In this document: positions 31,691-39,387 of the stretch, in pieces
Layout of the letters: each line of letters opens with the position of its first letter
Position numbering within the stretch: position 1 is the stretch's first letter
Assembly (NCBI GenBank): GCA_902775985.1
Contig: CACYOR010000011.1
Location: 1 to 40,902 of the forward strand
Direction of reading: 5' to 3'
DNA length: 40,902 nt
Source of the DNA: Oscillospiraceae bacterium
Lineage (GTDB): Bacteria > Bacillota > Clostridia > Oscillospirales > Oscillospiraceae
Made by a program: the position numbers and the translations under genes
Notes under the pieces: generated by a model
What the model saw: the letters and a program-made list of their open reading frames with translations, nothing else
Told to the model about the DNA's origin: nothing
Database searches by the model: none

Positions 31691-32995
31691 ATGAGTAAGA
31701 ATTATGCCGTGGCCCGCGTGGTGCAGTATACCCAGGCGGGTATCGGCAAGGCGGAACGCCACATCGAGCGCAAAAACCAGAGCTATGAAAACATGAACGT
31801 GGATCTCTCGCAGACACCCCAAAACGTCCATTTCAAACGCTGCGAAGATCAAACCTATAACCAACACCTGAACAGGCTTGTGGAAGAGGGTACCGTTTCC
31901 CTCCGCGGTCTGAAGCAGGACGCCAAGGTCTTCGATGAGATGATCTTTGACGTGAATACCGCATACTTTGAGGAGCATGGCGGATATGACTACGCCATCA
32001 AATTCTACTGGGAGGTATATCGATTTGCTCAAAAGGAATACGGCGCGGAGAACATCGTCTCCGCGGTGATGCACGCCGACGAACTGAACAGCGCGCTGAC
32101 GGATAAGCTCGGCTACCCGGTCTATCACTACCATCTGCATGTTGTAGCTTTACCCGTCGTGGAAAAGGAGATCCGATACTCCAAGCGATGTAAAGATCCG
32201 GAGCTGGTGGGCAAGGTCAAGGAGGTCATCCATCAGATCAGCCACTCCAAGAAATGGGCCTCGCAGAAGGTCACAGGCGAAGATGGGAAAACGCATCTGA
32301 TCAAGTCCTACAGTCTCCTACAGGATCGCTTCTTCGAGCATATGCGGGACGCCGGGTTCGAGGACTTCGAGCGCGGCGAGCGTGGAAGCACAACCCAGCA
32401 TCTGTCTGTCACAGAGTTCAAGGTCAAGAAAGAGACGGAGCGGCTGGAAAACCTGGAAACAACCGTTGCGTTCATGGAGAACAGCATCGACTTTCTCGAT
32501 AAACAGACGGAGGAAGCTCAACAGAAGGCCGACAAAGCACAGGCGCGGGTAGACAAGCTCGTTCCCAAGATGGAGCAGATCGAAGATCTCGCCCGGAAAT
32601 ACACCAACGACGCGGATCAGGTACTGCCCCAGCCGGATGTGCTGGAATCCGCCAAGTCCTATCGGGAGAAGAAGGCTATGCCTTTGTACCGAAAGATCAT
32701 CAGCGTGCTGAGAAACCTCTTCAACAAATATCTGGATTTAAAGCATGACTATGAAGATCTCCAGCGCAAATACGAGAGGGAGATCGACAGCGGGAATCAG
32801 TTGAAGAAGACGATCAAAACGCTGCGCGAGGAGAAGGACAGTCAGTCCGGCATTGTTGCCAAGTTCTATGCGCTGTGCCGTGGCTTTGGAAAAGACTATA
32901 TCGAATCCCAGGCCATGGGCATTCTGGAACGGGAAGCCCAGGAGCGACAGCAAAAGAAGCTGGCGCACAAGCGCCATGAGAGGGACGCGAGGTAA
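31691..32995 (+). CDS. mobV: MobV-family relaxase (Pre/Mob)
   Basis: A 434-residue relaxase that nicks oriT and leads the strand during conjugal transfer. The N-terminal motif A-E-R-H24-I-E-R-K-N aligns with F-K-H22-N-E-R of MobM, whose histidine carries the DNA. Motif III is seen as H128-A-D-E ... Y-H146-Y-H148-L-H150-V-V-A-L-P; an insertion of about a dozen residues separates the H-x-D-E and H-x-H parts that are adjacent in MobM. The C-terminal 200 residues are a long coiled coil, as in MobM. AAAGGAGGTG precedes the ATG. No coupling protein or secretion genes are visible, so transfer would depend on another conjugative element. Confidence 0.9.
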   Translation: MSKNYAVARVVQYTQAGIGKAERHIERKNQSYENMNVDLSQTPQNVHFKRCEDQTYNQHLNRLVEEGTVSLRGLKQDAKVFDEMIFDVNTAYFEEHGGYDYAIKFYWEVYRFAQKEYGAENIVSAVMHADELNSALTDKLGYPVYHYHLHVVALPVVEKEIRYSKRCKDPELVGKVKEVIHQISHSKKWASQKVTGEDGKTHLIKSYSLLQDRFFEHMRDAGFEDFERGERGSTTQHLSVTEFKVKKETERLENLETTVAFMENSIDFLDKQTEEAQQKADKAQARVDKLVPKMEQIEDLARKYTNDADQVLPQPDVLESAKSYREKKAMPLYRKIISVLRNLFNKYLDLKHDYEDLQRKYEREIDSGNQLKKTIKTLREEKDSQSGIVAKFYALCRGFGKDYIESQAMGILEREAQERQQKKLAHKRHERDAR

Positions 32996-32996
32996 C

Positions 32997-33021
32997 GGGT
33001 CGGTCAGTTTTGACCGGCCCA
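32997..33021 (+). terminator. Hairpin behind the relaxase gene
   Basis: GGGTCGGTCA and TTGACCGGCCC pair almost fully around a short loop and are followed by ATTTTC. A weak terminator or attenuator before the primase gene. Confidence 0.5.
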
Positions 33022-33060
33022 TTTTCTGCGTTCAGGACAAAAATGAAAACAAAGGAGAAG

Positions 33061-34398
33061 ATGAAAAAGATGAATCAAGCAAACGAATTGCCGGAATGGT
33101 TCGACGGCAAGAAGGTCGAAGAGGCGGCCTTCTGCCGCGACTTTCTGGCGGAACATCCCATGATCTGCGTCAGTAAGAGCTTCTTTACCAAAGAAGGCCG
33201 TATCTGCGACGAGAGCAGGCTGCGGCGGGAAATCTACGACGCGATCAATCCCTATGTCACCACCGGGCTTGCCAAGAAGGTGGACAGCCTTTTGGAACTG
33301 CTGCGGGTCGAAGCCTATGCGGAAGAGCTGCCGGTGCAGACGGATCGTATCCATGTGGCCAATGGCACGCTGTTTCTGGACGGCTCATTTACCGAGCACA
33401 AGGAATACTGCCGGAACCGGCTGACTGTGGTCTATAACCCGGACGCGGCTGAGCCCGCACGCTGGCTCAGCTTTCTCCGTGAGCTGCTGGACGAAGAGGA
33501 CATTCCCACTCTGCAAGAGTATATGGGCTACTGTCTGATCCCCACCACCAAGGCGCAAAAGATGCTGATGCTGGTCGGCAAGGGCGGTGAAGGGAAAAGC
33601 CGGATCGGCGTGGTCATGCGTGCGCTCTTCGGCAGCAGCATGGTCAATGGCAATCTCACCAAGGTGGAGACCAACCGCTTTGCCCGCGCCGATCTGGAGC
33701 ACACGCTGGTGATGGTAGACGACGATATGAAGCTGGAGGCTCTGCCCCAGACGAATTATATCAAGACGATCATCACCGCGGAGCTGCCCCTGGATCTGGA
33801 AAAGAAAAGCCAGCAGAGCTATCAGGGCGAGCTGTACTGCCGCTTCCTCGGCTTTGGCAACGGCTCGTTGAAAGCTCTGTATGACCGCAGCGAGGGCTTC
33901 TTTCGACGACAGATCATCCTGACCACCAAGCGAAAAGACAAGAACCGAAAAGACGATCCCTTCCTCTCGGAGAAATTGATCTCTGAAAAGGAAGGGATCT
34001 TTCTTTGGTGCCTGGAGGGTCTAAAGCGTCTGATCGCGCAGGACTACAAGTTCACCATCAGCCCTCAGACGGAAGAGAACATGAAAGAAGCGGTCTTTGA
34101 GGGGAACCACATCCTGGAGTTTCTGGCCTCGGAGGGCTATATCCGGCTGAAGGCGGACTACACTGTCACCACCAAGGATCTGTACGCCGTGTACTGCCTG
34201 TGGTGTGAGGACAACGCCATCAAGCCTTATGCCAAGAATACCATGAGCCACTATCTGAAGGAGTACGGCGACGCTTACAACATCGTGGAGACCAACAACC
34301 TGAAAAACGAGCGCGGGATTCGCGTCCGCGGCTTCGAGGGCATTGGCATCGTCATCAAGCCGGACGCCCCATACAACAGAATCTATGACGAGGAGTGA
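33061..34398 (+). CDS. P4-type phage/plasmid primase-helicase (D5/DUF5906-like ATPase)
   Basis: A protein of about 445 residues of the superfamily 3 helicase type found in phage P4 alpha, D5 and plasmid replication proteins. Walker A is L-V-G-K-G-G-E-G-K-S, Walker B T-L-V-M-V-D-D-D-M, and an arginine-containing F-F-R-R-Q-I-I segment follows. A primase TOPRIM/AEP domain is not evident; the N-terminal 130 residues resemble the region before the helicase in these proteins (L-P-V-Q-T-D-R-I-H-V-A-N-G-T-L). A C-terminal winged domain (about 350-440) fits the P4 family. Start is uncertain: AAAGGAG (33051-33057) favours ATG 33061 or 33070 over ATG 33043. Likely loads and unwinds at the element's origin. 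Confidence 0.8.
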   Translation: MKKMNQANELPEWFDGKKVEEAAFCRDFLAEHPMICVSKSFFTKEGRICDESRLRREIYDAINPYVTTGLAKKVDSLLELLRVEAYAEELPVQTDRIHVANGTLFLDGSFTEHKEYCRNRLTVVYNPDAAEPARWLSFLRELLDEEDIPTLQEYMGYCLIPTTKAQKMLMLVGKGGEGKSRIGVVMRALFGSSMVNGNLTKVETNRFARADLEHTLVMVDDDMKLEALPQTNYIKTIITAELPLDLEKKSQQSYQGELYCRFLGFGNGSLKALYDRSEGFFRRQIILTTKRKDKNRKDDPFLSEKLISEKEGIFLWCLEGLKRLIAQDYKFTISPQTEENMKEAVFEGNHILEFLASEGYIRLKADYTVTTKDLYAVYCLWCEDNAIKPYAKNTMSHYLKEYGDAYNIVETNNLKNERGIRVRGFEGIGIVIKPDAPYNRIYDEE

Positions 34399-34403
34399 AA
34401 ATC

Positions 34404-34423
34404 ATCTGTACGTACGTACAGAT
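34404..34423. promoter_or_regulatory. 20-bp perfect palindrome before the excisionase gene
   Basis: The core CTGTACGTACGTACAG with AT ends on both sides reads the same on both strands, and the wider region (GAAAA...TTTTC) adds further pairing. It lies 6 bp after the helicase stop and 54 bp before the excisionase start. It could be a terminator (CTTTTC follows) or an operator controlling excision. Confidence 0.65.
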
Positions 34424-34476
34424 CTTTTCAACTCCTCAACTTTTTTATTTCTAATTTCAAGGAGGATTTACTATTT

Positions 34477-34707
34477 ATGTTATTTACGCAATACCCCGAT
34501 CTCATGTCCATTACCGATTTAAGAGGGGCGCTCGGCGTCGGGCGCACCAAGGCCTATGAGCTCGTCAGCTCCGGCGAGATTCGATCCATCCGGGTCGGAA
34601 ACGCGATCCGAATTCCCAAAACTTCTTTACTTGATTATGTCAAGGGGAGCGGCTATAATGTGGACAACGCAGATGAGCGCCGTTACCGTGAAGGAGGTAG
34701 ACAATGA
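34477..34707 (+). CDS. xis: Excisionase-like helix-turn-helix protein of element 2
   Basis: A 76-residue HTH_17/MerR-type protein: S-I-T-D-L-R-G-A-L-G-V-G-R-T-K-A-Y-E-L-V-S-S-G-E-I-R-S-I-R-V-G-N-A-I-R-I-P-K-T-S-L-L-D-Y-V. AAGGAGG lies 9 bases before the ATG. Its stop overlaps the integrase start by four bases (ATGA), so both are made together. Proteins in this position direct the paired integrase to excise the element. Confidence 0.85.
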   Translation: MLFTQYPDLMSITDLRGALGVGRTKAYELVSSGEIRSIRVGNAIRIPKTSLLDYVKGSGYNVDNADERRYREGGRQ

Positions 34708-35915
34708 AGGTAACGGGCAGCTTACAGGAAAAGAACGGTATCTATCAGATGATCGTTCGTGTGCCGGATATCAACGGCAATTTAAAACAAAAATCGAAAT
34801 CCACAAGAATCAAGGTCAAAGGCAAAAACAAGCGGGAGATGACCGCGAACAAACACAAGGCGGATCTCATGCTGGCGGAGTGGATGGAAACCCTCTCCCA
34901 GACGGAAAGCTACGGTGCGGACAAGGATCTGATCGAGGCGATCGAGGAATGGCTGGCGGTGAAGGAAAAGCAGCTCCGGCCGAATTCCTACGAGTCCTAT
35001 CTCAACACCTATGAAGTCCACGTCAAGCCTTACTTCGAGAAGAAAAAACTGAAGCTGGGCGATGTGACGGCGCGAGTAATCCTGCAGTACGTCAGGACAA
35101 AAGAGGACGCCGGGCTCTCCAGAAAGAGCATCCGCAAGCACCTGGTGATCCTCAACGGCGTCTTCAACGAGGGTGTCGCCCTGGGAGAACTCAACTACAA
35201 TCCCTGCGCGAATATCACGGTGAAGGACAACCGCGACGATCATTTTGAGGGCACCGCCTATGATATCGCCACAGCGAAAAGGCTGCTGGAAGCGGTCAAG
35301 GGCGATCCCATCGAACCGGCGGTCTATCTGGGCCTCTTCCTCGGTCTCAGGCGCTCGGAGGTGGTAGGTCTGCGGTGGAAGGACGTGGACATGGAGAACG
35401 GCGTCGTCCATATCCGCAACACCGTCGTCCGCTTTTCAACGACCGCAGAGCAGGAGAAGACCAAGAGCAAAGCCAGCAAGCGGGATCTGTTCATGCCGAA
35501 CGCGCTCAAGGAGTTTCTGCAGACGGTCTGGGATCGGCAGGAAGAGGAACGCAAGCTTGTCGGGCGCACCTTCTCCGATACCGAGCATATCTGCCAGTGG
35601 GCGGACGGGACCGTGTTCGAGCCGAACTATGTGAGCCACCGCTTTGCCAAGCTGCTGAAAAAGAACGACCTGCCGCATATCCGCTTTCACGATCTGCGGC
35701 ACACGGCAGGCAGTATGCTGGTCAATCAGGGGCACACGATCAAGCAGGTGCAGGAATTCCTCGGTCATGAGAAGGCGTCCACCACGCTGGACATTTACAC
35801 CCACGTGTCGATGGAGGGTAAAAAGGACACCGCCCAGGTGCTGGATCTTCTGTTGACGGACGCAAAAAGCACTCCGCTCCCGACCAATCCGATCGGCGCG
35901 CCTCTCCCGGCCTGA
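34704..35915 (+). CDS. int: Tyrosine integrase of element 2
   Basis: A 403-residue tyrosine recombinase. The arm-binding domain (about 1-55), core-binding domain (about 70-160) and catalytic domain follow in order; visible catalytic residues are Arg in L-G-L-R-R-S-E, H-D-L-R-H, L-G-H-E and Tyr in L-D-I-Y-T-H-V. It starts in an ATGA overlap with the excisionase and ends 116 bp from the tRNA-Leu gene, so it is placed to integrate at the tRNA 3' end. Paired 9-bp repeats beside it (35924-35944) recur at the other end of the element. Confidence 0.93.
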   Translation: MKVTGSLQEKNGIYQMIVRVPDINGNLKQKSKSTRIKVKGKNKREMTANKHKADLMLAEWMETLSQTESYGADKDLIEAIEEWLAVKEKQLRPNSYESYLNTYEVHVKPYFEKKKLKLGDVTARVILQYVRTKEDAGLSRKSIRKHLVILNGVFNEGVALGELNYNPCANITVKDNRDDHFEGTAYDIATAKRLLEAVKGDPIEPAVYLGLFLGLRRSEVVGLRWKDVDMENGVVHIRNTVVRFSTTAEQEKTKSKASKRDLFMPNALKEFLQTVWDRQEEERKLVGRTFSDTEHICQWADGTVFEPNYVSHRFAKLLKKNDLPHIRFHDLRHTAGSMLVNQGHTIKQVQEFLGHEKASTTLDIYTHVSMEGKKDTAQVLDLLLTDAKSTPLPTNPIGAPLPA

Positions 35916-35923
35916 AACAATCT

Positions 35924-35944
35924 TGTTGGATGTTTTGTTGGATG
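35924..35944 (+). repeat. Paired TGTTGGATG repeats (probable arm sites, right end of element 2)
   Basis: TGTTGGATG at 35924-35932 and 35936-35944, immediately after the integrase stop. The same pair occurs at the left end (6707-6835). Confidence 0.65.
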
Positions 35945-35994
35945 CAGCCAAAAGGGCCGTTCTAGCGATTTGAGAATTGCCTCAAAAAGTTATG

Positions 35995-36028
35995 AAAAAG
36001 CCCTAAATCTTTCGATTTAGGGCTTTTT
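35995..36028 (-). terminator. Terminator of the tRNA-Leu gene
   Basis: A 15-bp perfect stem AAAAAGCCCTAAATC with its complement and a 4-base loop gives a T-run on both strands. It lies 3 bp beyond the tRNA 3' end on element-2 DNA, so the element supplies the terminator of the tRNA it occupies. Confidence 0.88.
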
Positions 36029-36031
36029 CTT

Positions 36032-36119
36032 TGGTGCGCGAGGCGGGACTTGAACCCGCACGTCCGGAGTGGACACTAGAACCTGAATCTAGCGAGTCTG
36101 CCAATTCCACCACTCGCGC
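36032..36119 (-). tRNA. tRNA-Leu (anticodon CAG), with encoded CCA
   Basis: The acceptor stem GCGCGAG/CTCGCGC, the T arm GCGGGTTCAAGTCCCGC, the long variable arm of a leucine tRNA, and the anticodon arm CTAGA-TTCAGGT-TCTAG are all present; the anticodon is CAG. CCA (TGG at 36032-36034 on the plus strand) is encoded. Positions 36032-36088 are the 57-bp attachment repeat. The tRNA therefore stays intact after insertion of element 2. Confidence 0.95.
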
Positions 36120-36151
36120 ATCTCTGGAATGCATCTCTGGAATGCTTGATT

Positions 36152-36180
36152 ATCATAGCACCGGCGTCCCCCTTTGTCAA
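36152..36180 (-). promoter_or_regulatory. Promoter of tRNA-Leu
   Basis: On the minus strand TTGACA (36180-36175), 17 bp, TATGAT (36157-36152), 33 bp before the tRNA 5' end. Near-consensus. Confidence 0.8.
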
Positions 36181-36212
36181 GGGCTTTTTTGAAAATGCGG
36201 CAGATTTTTTCC

Positions 36213-36241
36213 TTTACATCCCCCCGGGCAAATGCTATTAT
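36213..36241 (+). promoter_or_regulatory. Promoter of the DUF975 gene
   Basis: TTTACA, 17 bp, TATTAT; AGAAGGAG and the ATG follow about 40 bp later. Divergent from the tRNA promoter. Confidence 0.7.
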
Positions 36242-36281
36242 AGTAAGATAGTGAAAGTATCCCACGAAAGAAGGAGACACC

Positions 36282-36992
36282 ATGAAATACGACCGGCCCT
36301 ATCTGAAAATGCAGGCCAAGGGTCTGCTCTCCGCCGCCAGGCCCAGCCCGATCGCGGCCGGGGCGATCTACGTGGCGCTGAGCGCGCTGATGAGCTTTCT
36401 GTCCGCCCGGCTGGTTGGCGTGAGCTACGAGACCGTGGAGCGGGCCGTGCGCTTTCTCGAGCAGGGGAACACCGAATACGCCCTGTCCGTGCTGACCGCG
36501 TCCCAGCCGACGCCTTCCGCCTGGGCCATCAACCTCATGCTGGAGCTCGTGATGTGGATCGTGGGCGTGGGCTTTACCATCTTTGTGCTCAATACCCTGC
36601 GCGGCACCGGCGCGGCCCTGGGCAATCTCCTGGACGGCTTCGGCTTCTTCTGGCGGATCATCCTGCTGAACCTGGTGACCGGGATCTTCATCGCGCTGTG
36701 GAGCCTGCTGCTGATCGTGCCGGGCATCATCGCGGCCTACCGCTACAGCATGGCGACTTATGTGCTCATCGACCACCCGGACTACGGGGTCATGGACTGC
36801 ATCCGGGAGAGCAAGCGCCTCACCGCGGGGCGAAAAGGGGAGCTGTTCGAGCTGGATCTGAGCTTTCTCGGCTGGCTGCTGCTGACGGGCCTGCCCTATG
36901 TGGGCTACCTGGTGTCCCTCTGGGTCACGCCCTATTACGCCCTGACCCACGGCATGTATTACGAGCGCCTCAGCGGGCATGTGATGGAGTGA
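36282..36992 (+). CDS. DUF975-family integral membrane protein
   Basis: A 236-residue protein with about five hydrophobic segments (near residues 22-44, 86-108, 125-152, 205-225). The C-terminal R-E-S-K-R-L-T-A-G-R-K-G-E-L-F-E-L-D-L-S-F-L-G-W is the signature of the DUF975 family of Firmicutes membrane proteins; their function is unknown. AAGAAGGAG precedes the ATG. It is the first chromosomal gene beyond the tRNA, single in its transcript as far as visible. Confidence 0.88.
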   Translation: MKYDRPYLKMQAKGLLSAARPSPIAAGAIYVALSALMSFLSARLVGVSYETVERAVRFLEQGNTEYALSVLTASQPTPSAWAINLMLELVMWIVGVGFTIFVLNTLRGTGAALGNLLDGFGFFWRIILLNLVTGIFIALWSLLLIVPGIIAAYRYSMATYVLIDHPDYGVMDCIRESKRLTAGRKGELFELDLSFLGWLLLTGLPYVGYLVSLWVTPYYALTHGMYYERLSGHVME

Positions 36993-37021
36993 TTAGGCAA
37001 TAGGCATTAGGCAACAGAGAC

Positions 37022-37201
37022 GTAGGGGCGGCTATTAGCCGCCCGGCAACATAGTACCGGGACCACGGGCGGCTGGTAGCCGCCCCTACGGAGAGGGACC
37101 GGGATGGCCGCGTGAACGGCGGGCCGTCGAGGACGCCGGCCCCTACGGAGAGGGACCGGGATGGCCGCGTGAACGGCGGGCGGGGCAAGCCCCGCCCCTA
37201 C
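37022..37201. repeat. GC-rich intergenic palindromic repeat block
   Basis: The first half (37022-37089) is an inverted repeat beginning GTAGGGGCGGCTA and ending TAGCCGCCCCTAC. The second half contains a 40-bp direct repeat (37084-37123 and 37141-37180, starting CCCTACGGAGAGGGACC). Each unit ends in CCCCTAC. This is the usual look of dispersed intergenic palindromes in Oscillospirales-type genomes; it fills the gap between the DUF975 and glycosidase genes. Confidence 0.8.
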
Positions 37202-37242
37202 GAGAGATTGGAATAGATTACGAGAGGACATACACGGAAATT

Positions 37243-38286
37243 ATGGATCAAGCAAGGACAAGAAGACAAAAAAGCGGGGCGGGGATCGTGCTGCGGCGGA
37301 TCCTCTGCGTGCTGCTGGTGACGCTGCTGCTCATTGGCGGCTTCCTCTACGGCGTGATGTACATGGTCTGCAAGGGACCCTCGGAGACCGCAAGGGATCT
37401 CTTCGTGCGCTCCGTGCGGGAGACCAGCGCCATCGGCTTTCTGGCCCGGCTGTATTTCAGCGAGGAGGAGATCGCCGAGATCGAGGGCAGCCATGAGGAC
37501 ACCGTCGTGGCCACCGACGCCTCCCTGATCGAGATCGCCGCGCCCGCCGAGGGCGAGGAGGGCCCGACGGCCGACGCCTGGGGCTACGTGGACGAGGACG
37601 GCGACGGGCTGATCCTGGTGCCGGTCAGCGGGGAGAGCTATACCGGCTATATGCTCATCGTGCAGGATCCCATGCGGGTGGAGCTGGGCTTCTCGCCCGA
37701 GGATATGGGCCAGCGGGGCTACACCGTGGCGGAATTTGCCGAGAAGTTCGGCGCGGTCGCGGCCATCAACGGCGGCGGCTTCTACGATCCGGGCGGCATG
37801 GGCAACGGCAGCATCCCGGAGCATCTGGTGGTGAAAAACGGGCAGATCTACGCCGGGGAGCTGGGCGTGGGCGAGGGCTTCGTGGGCCTGGACAGCAAGG
37901 GCATCCTCCACGTGGGCCTGGAGACCGTGGACGATATCAAGAATAACGACATCCAGCACGGCTGCGGCTACGGCCCGGTGCTGGTGGCCAACGGGGAGAT
38001 GATGACCGAGGGCATGCTGGTCAGCGGCCTTAACCCCCGCACCGCCATCGGCCAGCGCTCTGACGGGGCGATCCTCATGCTGGTGATCGACGGACGCCGG
38101 GCCACGAGCCTGGGCGCCTCCTATCGGGACGTGGCGGAGCAGATGGTCGCCTTCGGGGCGATGAACGCCTCCAACCTGGACGGCGGCTCCTCCAGCCTCA
38201 TGTGGCTGAACGGAAAGTACCAGAACAACACCGCGGCGGTGATCGGCGTGCGGGAGATCCCCACGACGTTCCTGGTCATGCCCTGA
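37243..38286 (+). CDS. Membrane-anchored phosphodiester glycosidase-family (NAGPA-like) protein
   Basis: A 347-residue protein. Residues 18-45 form one membrane segment near the N-terminus, so the rest is outside the cell. Residues about 120-345 match the phosphodiester glycosidase/NAGPA family: A-A-I-N-G-G-G-F-Y-D, then G-P-V-L-V-A-N-G, G-Q-R-S-D-G, L-V-I-D-G-R and the C-terminal A-S-N-L-D-G-G-S-S-S. Family members remove or process sugar phosphodiesters on cell surface polymers; the bacterial substrate is mostly unknown. It is followed after 12 bp by an unknown membrane-anchored gene in the same direction. Confidence 0.85.
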   Translation: MDQARTRRQKSGAGIVLRRILCVLLVTLLLIGGFLYGVMYMVCKGPSETARDLFVRSVRETSAIGFLARLYFSEEEIAEIEGSHEDTVVATDASLIEIAAPAEGEEGPTADAWGYVDEDGDGLILVPVSGESYTGYMLIVQDPMRVELGFSPEDMGQRGYTVAEFAEKFGAVAAINGGGFYDPGGMGNGSIPEHLVVKNGQIYAGELGVGEGFVGLDSKGILHVGLETVDDIKNNDIQHGCGYGPVLVANGEMMTEGMLVSGLNPRTAIGQRSDGAILMLVIDGRRATSLGASYRDVAEQMVAFGAMNASNLDGGSSSLMWLNGKYQNNTAAVIGVREIPTTFLVMP

Positions 38287-38298
38287 GAGGTGGATGGA

Positions 38299-39384
38299 AT
38301 GAGAGAAAGAAGACACGGGCCGTCCCGCTTCTGGCTGGGACTGCTGATCTATATCCTGATCTTTTCCCTGCTGGCGGTGGCGGCGCTGCTGGTGCTGCAC
38401 AGCTATCTGGACGCCTATGAGAAGAGCCGTCCGGGCACCGCGCTGCGCAGCTATATCAGCGAGTGTGTCAACGGCAAGCTGGGCTACGGCTGGGGCAAGA
38501 GCCTGGCCGAGCTGGACAGCCGGATGATGGACGAGAAGGAGGCCCAGGACTGGGCCAGGGAAAAGCTGAAAAGCGCCACGATCCATGAGCTGCCGGGCAC
38601 AGGCGAGGGCGAGAAGCGCTACGTCCTGCGGGACGAGGACGGCGTGAGCTTTTTGACCGTGACGCTCCGGGCCGGGGAGGAGGGCCGCTGGGGCTTTACC
38701 GGCTGGGAGGTCGCGGATGAGGTATGCGATCTCACGGCCTACACCCACAGCGCCGAGGCTCTGGTGCCCGAGGGCTATACCGTCCGGGTGGACGGCGTGG
38801 AGCTGGGCGAGGAGTCCATCGCGGAACGGAACGTCGGCTATGAGCTGCTGGAGCCCTTTGAGGACTACGTGAAGGACACGCCGAAGCTGGTGCGCTACGC
38901 CTGCGGGCCCTTCCTGGGCGAGGGACAGGTGGAGATCCTGGATCGGGACGGCAAGATTGTCCCCGAGGAGGAGCAGACCGAGCAGCACTATCTCGCCAAT
39001 TGCACGCCGGAGGAAGAGGAAAAGCTCCACGAGTTCGCGCTGCGCTACCTGAACGTCTATCTGCCCTACGCGGGCGATCTCTACCGCAGCGGCATGGCCT
39101 TCTACGGGGAGCTGAGCCAGATGATCGTCACCGGGGGCGAGCTGGAGGAGCGGCTGGTCCTGGCGCGCAACGGCTTCGGCTTCGGCAACACCAATTCCAT
39201 CCGCATCCTGGAGGATGAGCTGCGCTTCGCCATGGACTTCGGCGACGGGCACTACCTGGCCGACGTCTACTACCGCACCGAGACCGAGGGCCTGCACGGC
39301 CTGGTGGAGGAGGACAATCAGGTCCGCCTGCTGATCCTGGAGCGGGACGGCTTCTATTATACGGAAGCCATGGTCAACTATTAA
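38299..39384 (+). CDS. Unknown membrane-anchored extracytoplasmic protein
   Basis: A 361-residue protein not recognised by family. Residues 9-36 (F-W-L-G-L-L-I-Y-I-L-I-F-S-L-L-A-V-A-A-L-L-V-L) form one membrane segment; the remaining 325 residues are acidic and lie outside. The middle part (Y-T-V-R-V-D-G-V-E-L-G-E-E) resembles a small beta domain often found in surface proteins of Clostridia. ATG 38299 is chosen over GTG 38290 because GAGAGG is then at proper distance. Being in one operon with the NAGPA-like gene suggests a cell envelope task. Confidence 0.7.
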   Translation: MRERRHGPSRFWLGLLIYILIFSLLAVAALLVLHSYLDAYEKSRPGTALRSYISECVNGKLGYGWGKSLAELDSRMMDEKEAQDWAREKLKSATIHELPGTGEGEKRYVLRDEDGVSFLTVTLRAGEEGRWGFTGWEVADEVCDLTAYTHSAEALVPEGYTVRVDGVELGEESIAERNVGYELLEPFEDYVKDTPKLVRYACGPFLGEGQVEILDRDGKIVPEEEQTEQHYLANCTPEEEEKLHEFALRYLNVYLPYAGDLYRSGMAFYGELSQMIVTGGELEERLVLARNGFGFGNTNSIRILEDELRFAMDFGDGHYLADVYYRTETEGLHGLVEEDNQVRLLILERDGFYYTEAMVNY

Positions 39385-39387
39385 ATT

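Noticed and set aside
37084-37180. A CRISPR-like array
   Set aside because: Only two 40-bp copies with one 17-bp gap, within a known type of GC-rich palindromic repeat; no cas genes nearby.
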